This document shows, in pieces, positions 61,701 through 64,000 of a stretch of DNA of 64,000 nt; positions within the stretch are counted from its first letter, which is position 1, and every line of letters begins with the position of its first letter. The stretch is from a virus, in IMG/VR virus record IMGVR_UViG_3300025122_005608, positions 1 through 64,000 of that record; one strand, given 5' to 3'. The position numbers and the translations under genes were made by a program. Below the pieces are notes generated by a model. The model ran no database searches. It was not told the origin of the DNA and saw nothing but the letters and a program-made list of their open reading frames with translations.

Positions 61701-63214
61701 GCGTTGTCCCACGCGGCGTCGAGGCAGATACTTTCAGAGATAGTGCTTTAGCGGCTAGAACCCAGATGAATAATGCATCTTCTTTTAATATGTTTGATAT
61801 TGTACACGTACCGAAAGTAGATTTTAATCCTCAAACCGGGGCACCTCTAGCGACAAATACAAATGTTGAGAAATATTGGAATATTTCACCTAAATTTGAA
61901 TGTCCTGTTTTGAATTTTTCTGGGACTGATACAACGGTGACCGGTGTTTTTCCTCCTGCGGGGGGCGGCTATGATATAAATACCCGGGGAATGTGGCGCG
62001 GCTATGGTACCACACCCCGAGACGGCCAGGGTATATTTTTTGAAGTAAAAGAGTCTTTTCCGACCTACACTTATGCAGCGTCTGCAGCCCCCACTCATAA
62101 AACTATAGGTGGAAAACCTTACGATATTCCTCTTAGTGCCTCTCTGCTACAACAGTTGGGATTTAGATCGGGAATGAAACAACGAATTGGGGAAGTGAGT
62201 GACACCAGGGAAATTTTTGAAGCGGTTGTTGCAATCCCATTCAAGAACGTAGCAAATCAAAAGGCTTTCTTCCCGATATTATCAGCCGACGATCCTGTTA
62301 TGAAAAAAGTATTATCTCGAAGAGTGGTCGAAGCTCTTTTAGGTAATGATGAGCCTTTAGATTCTGAGATATATACTCCTGGTCCGTCGATTGTTAATAT
62401 GGTAGAGACCATGCAGAAATATATTTTTCCACCTAAATTAGATTTTATTGCAAACAAAAATGTCACTCCGTTTTGTATGTATATATTCGAGTTTGGACAC
62501 ACGCTAGACAAGCAAGATCTTAATGATATTTGGCAGGGAGTTATGCCGCAAATCTCTTTGCAGGCAGAAAAAGCAACCGCCACAATTAGCCATTTTCTTA
62601 CGAATAATGAGTTGTTGGGCGCTGGGCCCATTGCAAAAGATTTGCGATGGCTCGTTTTTAAAGTGAAACAAAAAGCAGAGAAAAGCTATTATAATGTGAC
62701 AGTATCAACCTCTGATGACGATAAATTTAGATTTGATTTCGATATTGGAGAATCTAATAGCAGCGTCACAGTTCCTAAATATTCTTATAACTGGCCTTAT
62801 GATTTCTTCAGCCTTGTGGAATTAGCCAAAATAGATACGGCTGTCCAGATCGGAGGGAATGTCCCATTCACGCCACCAGATATTACAGACAAGTTCGAAC
62901 CTGTGCCATTTGGCGCGGTAAAACTGCCAGCGCAGGGCGGGCCAAAGATGGCTATTCCAGCCGGCGCGATTTTGGTCGATGATAGTGGACAAGGCGCCCC
63001 GGGGTATCCGGCAGGCCAAATTCCTCCGGGCTTGGATATAACAAAAATTGGCAATATTGTAGCCGGCCAGCCGTCGCCCATGATGGGTGCGGGATCCCAA
63101 ATGTCTCAGGCTCTCAAGCAAGGGGGAGGCTTGGGGCAAACATCCAAAGGTCTTAAAACGAGTGGAAAAAATATGGGCAACTATGGCTCAACTACAAAGA
63201 AGGGGGATATTTAG
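52736..63214 (+). CDS. 3492-aa virion protein with LamG-like domain
   Basis: Begins MPNIKDLFGNQEQSYKILSA. About residues 180-410 form a concanavalin/LamG-type domain (GNTVEFWVKL, WWHAAFSVKN, YVDGKLIETY, GSMDEFRFWKVRRN), typical of glycan binding. Many later segments are Tyr/Pro/Asn-rich, like baseplate and fibre-network proteins. Two small domains near 1250-1380 and 1760-1870 share a pattern of A-I helix followed by strands and look inserted. The C-terminus is Gly/Gln-rich (about 3430-3492). Probably a large baseplate or fibre component made in step with gp6; a T4 gp7-like role is possible but not shown. Confidence 0.75.
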   Translation: MPNIKDLFGNQEQSYKILSATDINALTSSHDAESFGYIEAYQEEDRRFFPAVDYSHPKNFAKYGSAQEYYEASIKRIYRMYPYDGSHKEKIEWHNSSSYLDNYIFDNEYPRTNGYLQFGPNGTWNGGAGGTAVTEGDEIYKIAASPQYVSVKGGPHAASTLDLDDEIKSQAPDFKSKSGQSSYTSPIANIYDPALRRSTNLAMDGGRGNTVEFWVKLASPDADNSDSFVWFDLWNGTGADETAIGSASYGRFFIESRFNTAGNLVDNANFHLTYMSGTDGVSRVPLFRDRLWSILGSSVIDTWWHAAFSVKNSGLSGGDDELEIKTYVDGKLIETYATGTSVGQVTGALNANVGAYRNYPTDAVKTAAIAAGVTDFNGYSSTTGSMDEFRFWKVRRNSQEIGRNWFTQVYGGTNSDDANTTLGVYYKFNEGITGDNDFDAVAIDYSGRISDGTIHNYTSAMRSTESAMVLAKAADSEFKDPILYSFQPEVANLLSDKKGVGYQYDITNNASIINSFPDWIVDDDLEVGGGNLQNLVQIVAQYFDNLQVLMDNLNHLKDIEYTKYCELTATPYADGGSRYNTIASNDPAFSASYSGKPLPFSKNLLSSVGVCVPDIFTDATALEALSSRDDYRIYQEKIFDVKNQIYQNIYNNLNYIYKSKGTEKAFRNLVRCYGVDQDLVKLSLYGDNITHKIKNNFRSVAAKKTYIDFNHLQRFSSTVYQMTSSVGPYSANTNRSYIPRNTALSGGGYALTFETEVLFPKKYPGGSDYEPYNSLTASLFGAYTADPSADMWETTWASPQTTDFQVYAIKDVLESNREYDGDTYFWLTSSALGISLTSSLFDSVYDNEKWNFAVRIKPSKYPWVNAVTGTTETTDTHEVSFYGVQADLDIISNEFNVSASVNNHVASLFVSRDKRIYLGAERTNFTGTLLAQSDVKISSTRVWLDYLTNDEIKAHARDAENHGVLHPYRNAFVFQTNSSPYYIPRSDLLMLEWDFSQVTASNPGGRFPFQDISSGSLEANYAPGITDDRYGRLRTVLRQQFAGRGDLFPANDTNAAQREYIYSAQQIPPEVLNSSDMVNVLERDDVVFTKESLPIEHYIAVEKSMYQTISQEMLKMFATIQNFNTLIGDPVNRYRGQYKDMEKLKSLFYENIENSPDLDKFVDFYKWIDSSITMFLEQLFPASANYAKDMRTLVESHVLERNTYRSKFPTLEMKQEDPESSLLGINELTYNWKYGHSPQAQLQRSTAVDILKGDHTATTGLVNLQINLPTSIGGGGVTLDLVAYNASPGAPGANAIRIYRGTSAAESAVNIIDAINGTTDTTRVTYGSSVAANSTQGIIGISAKPGSTSSKITITVDNPLASGEPIVWTPSGRGPKYWWPAGAIWPPPSSNVGLFTFIISTDGAQETNCLWWNQRAERDGPILSQSVASVNIDRNKILHVATTENSGSYLKRVQGSTYVLRKLSRPYKEGVSIGRQVHGGVNYAKAKNREYYRSKFNEFGANNIINFNKESVITDPEEDCNDNNGLKFKQKLKFEMWPTRGDSTKADAYKGNLISPFNLYLANPPASASAIEDMSTEVAFVNLHSDTYGVSNEIPMQTPFTEKYVGGNQYRHVGLNTSSLTDASTRPEGFVIDYRLESMHGPDYNNLYRPRATHTREPMAKRPLNIKNIRQTTGSTVIGNYEKNYEVVQTSGRRINNKYFVEVEGVGFGEVISGAARPYGGTNEVITDSLFRAATNASTPVSLAHFPWDGSQFKLSFTFTAAAAVGAQLGIGFIGGSDYIVFIAVDDGAHGDGDNISGFNYAFQRGDSSGTPTTAVADHLNTAIARVLLTMTLPSLKALTVSVASATVTLVQDINQTTLAASPETPFFMEGQPYVSGNYNFTLPDRTNYDTIFVERFSAPGSFEVLSRGYMDPFAEEYSPYNALPFRNWTVRGPRFKKLASPRVGVSASIWSTGSLGLQSLLTRHCGWGGYDYELQTTGAYQKTNRNRLRMMESSSAGYSTGSQFDNWWVQHPIPRSDFNYSWITASVMSTNPSNAFGFGYFPADGMVSSSAGGFQSAVNFCSASDIGSYDSGGPDITYAVQKGVSVSDFLVNDFIGLNSNIYEPITSSDNYLGYPLGLFAGRSAGVVYNSFPYQGGLINSNTVPAPPLLGGLALVLNGLLHHRNGPYGWPSWKQIRAGQTAVPRHHKKNNTFSISVRDAPQPWGLTVFPKMGGMSPLVRAGFDLSYKGLENASHKITNPKAISLECYTEPLITSKYFPMRHRLDTVDDNALSELVIDHTYTNNLARFANPHLDSRIQFGLGVQGAPEQVYDQLTNMYLDTTLPATSNPIKAFRNLVYKEGVYPKAQNTYLAKTRGRTKYTETPEVIQGSSYIKPLGQQRTFWKDNLADRQRTGDVAHNALDYVIRSTNDLFPPYLGGLEYPRASDLSIWPLDVGSRYLADDNACSRLSGSNHGQLSLNNTTVSLVLVESGAVGAVPTASFNYEYWNDILFKLPSNTPASFPRQSGDSIYSPLIPDWETAKLSGKNPWFNSYEDYAQDIRCFGKEYTVLPEFKISDHIDYYLNLENFQAKNNKFLSLEGGALSQSAASPSASFDNDFFNEYCHSDFLKHFEVVQERHEKVGIPTTQMTIKCHGIKKLLPYDGFYPMLRTVQLGSLFSQSFAPYLIGSNNYSSDPTTERLASIMQPFFNPGILYNTIKSGLAVDWMAFTGTVGPAMADTGSVFLESGSISSSFRFPFESLVDPGAYLPTFSFTGSTSIKDAALYYADTSNWWGEAAVLPSGITGPHHITGAYGVWRGNQKLNYTMAMQNFLGESARFFLKGSKFKNIISGPEQKIKPFISGVTYYMDLVCYKTDDMIMYEGPQHLQTTAPLGSLSRQARGMHYGPLCQVTGSPPGSEDNAAYLDNLLGKYRYDPGFAPYTPPYFYGKSVSTFAFKPHEARWLDPFQETHDFNLDDITGYLRDQGTVHYNEFNYDSSGILLDSIVGSTRDGVVPRGVEADTFRDSALAARTQMNNASSFNMFDIVHVPKVDFNPQTGAPLATNTNVEKYWNISPKFECPVLNFSGTDTTVTGVFPPAGGGYDINTRGMWRGYGTTPRDGQGIFFEVKESFPTYTYAASAAPTHKTIGGKPYDIPLSASLLQQLGFRSGMKQRIGEVSDTREIFEAVVAIPFKNVANQKAFFPILSADDPVMKKVLSRRVVEALLGNDEPLDSEIYTPGPSIVNMVETMQKYIFPPKLDFIANKNVTPFCMYIFEFGHTLDKQDLNDIWQGVMPQISLQAEKATATISHFLTNNELLGAGPIAKDLRWLVFKVKQKAEKSYYNVTVSTSDDDKFRFDFDIGESNSSVTVPKYSYNWPYDFFSLVELAKIDTAVQIGGNVPFTPPDITDKFEPVPFGAVKLPAQGGPKMAIPAGAILVDDSGQGAPGYPAGQIPPGLDITKIGNIVAGQPSPMMGAGSQMSQALKQGGGLGQTSKGLKTSGKNMGNYGSTTKKGDI

Positions 63215-64000
63215 ATGGCATTTTTCAATAAAAAAGAAGATGTGTTGGACATCGAACTTACTCAATTTGGCAAATATCGTCTTTCGCAAGGAGACCTCAA
63301 TCCGGTTTATTATGCCTTTTTTGACGACGATATTATATACGATGCGGAATACGGAGGGGTGACGTGGGAGAGTGGTAGCAAACAAAATTCTATCGAGCCA
63401 AGGATAAAAGAAGTGCCGAGAAACCGAACCCAGCACGTGTACACCGGCATAGAAACCCAAGTGGCGCGCAACAACCGCCTAATTCGAACTGGCGAAATTG
63501 TTAGCGACGGGCAGACTGTTTTTGTTGGAAAAAAAGATCCAGGTTTAAAAATATTCGAACCTGTAAGTGATATTAATTTTTCGTCTTATGCGCCTTTGGG
63601 CACTTCTGCGCTGACTAGTGACAAATTCCCCGCATGGAGTATTACGTTATATAGTGGCGAGCTAGACGGAACTGCCATTCAGTTGACCAGTTCTGCTACC
63701 GCATTAGGGATGAAAATACCACAACTGGAGGCGACATTGGAATACAAGACTTTAATCTCTTCTCCCGATATAGATTCTGCGCTGCTTGGGTCCTCGGCAG
63801 GAGCCGGTTGCGGCGATGGAATTCAAACAACAGCGGCTAATATGAATGTGAACAGCGACCTAAACGATTTAATGGAAGAGTTATTCCAACAAGATTATCA
63901 ACATGTGGGTGATACATCTGAAGTTTATGATGAATTTGAAGATGACTCATATATTTCAGTACGCGGCGAGAGCTTGCTATTGAAGGTAGAAGAAATTAAC
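63215..64000 (+). CDS. Virion structural protein, truncated by window edge
   Basis: 262 codons visible from ATG 63215, which follows the previous TAG directly; the frame runs off the right end. N-terminal FFNKKEDVLDIELTQFGKYRLSQGDLNPVYYAFFDDDIIYD (shown in part) resembles a structural protein common in large marine myoviruses (recalled). Acidic patches occur near residue 245. Function likely tail or baseplate assembly; not otherwise known. Confidence 0.7.
   Translation, partial: MAFFNKKEDVLDIELTQFGKYRLSQGDLNPVYYAFFDDDIIYDAEYGGVTWESGSKQNSIEPRIKEVPRNRTQHVYTGIETQVARNNRLIRTGEIVSDGQTVFVGKKDPGLKIFEPVSDINFSSYAPLGTSALTSDKFPAWSITLYSGELDGTAIQLTSSATALGMKIPQLEATLEYKTLISSPDIDSALLGSSAGAGCGDGIQTTAANMNVNSDLNDLMEELFQQDYQHVGDTSEVYDEFEDDSYISVRGESLLLKVEEIN

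Noticed and set aside
63198-63214. TATTTAG just before the last gene as a further late-promoter copy.
   Set aside because: It overlaps the coding end and stop codon of the 3492-aa gene and lacks the GTT extension; likely chance.

Overview
The window reads as part of the genome of a large tailed bacteriophage (a myovirus with a T4-type baseplate) that infects a Gram-negative bacterium. Evidence for a phage: baseplate wedge proteins of the gp25 and gp6 families, a multidomain hub/spike protein carrying peptidoglycan hydrolases, a gp55-like late sigma factor, a PIN-PhoH ATPase, a lone tRNA-Leu, very long virion proteins (2543 and 3492 residues), tightly packed genes with many ATGA overlaps, and almost all genes on one strand. 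Lipoprotein signal peptides and ADP-heptose-type sugar genes point to a Gram-negative host. I cannot name the phage or host; the overall style resembles marine large myoviruses (inference).

Layout. 1-2278: two proteins sharing an N-terminal leader that looks like a T4-type capsid-targeting propeptide. 2351-4979: an FtsZ/tubulin-like GTPase, a ClpP-like protease, small unknown proteins and an FmdB-type zinc ribbon. 5012-6667: three predicted lipoproteins, one of them a trypsin-like protease and the only minus-strand gene. 6671-9968: PIN-PhoH, tRNA-Leu(UAA), a zincin metallopeptidase and a RecB/Cas4-like nuclease, with two good sigma70-type promoters. 9982-33544: a ~23.5 kb glycan and sugar-nucleotide island: about nine glycosyltransferases, an FkbM methyltransferase, two B12-binding radical SAM enzymes, an L2HGDH-like oxidoreductase, epimerases, a UDP-glucose-dehydrogenase-like enzyme, RmlC-like and ColD-like deoxysugar enzymes, a kinase / nucleotidyltransferase / HAD phosphatase trio matching heptose activation, a minimal two-subunit thiamine-diphosphate enzyme, and an MtnA-like sugar phosphate isomerase. 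33541-34996: small proteins, a second zinc ribbon and the gp55-like sigma factor. 35024-64000: virion genes, namely the lytic hub, a spike-like protein, a 2543-aa protein, gp25, gp6, a tail protein with an inserted FG-GAP beta-propeller, a 3492-aa protein with a LamG-like domain, and a truncated structural protein at the right edge.

How it may work together. The sugar island looks like a nearly self-contained route that makes activated unusual sugars and assembles or modifies a surface glycan, either on host LPS/capsule (superinfection exclusion or immune masking) or on the virion or DNA; the sequence does not decide between these. The most unusual part is 18945-22507: E1alpha-like, unknown 329-aa protein, micro-ORF, coiled-coil protein, E1beta-like and MtnA-like genes, which may form a phage-borne carbon-chain-modifying module. 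Intergenic space is minimal: the only stretch longer than about 150 bases between protein genes is 8033-8198, filled by a promoter and the tRNA. Names are assigned from motifs read by eye; no database search was possible.
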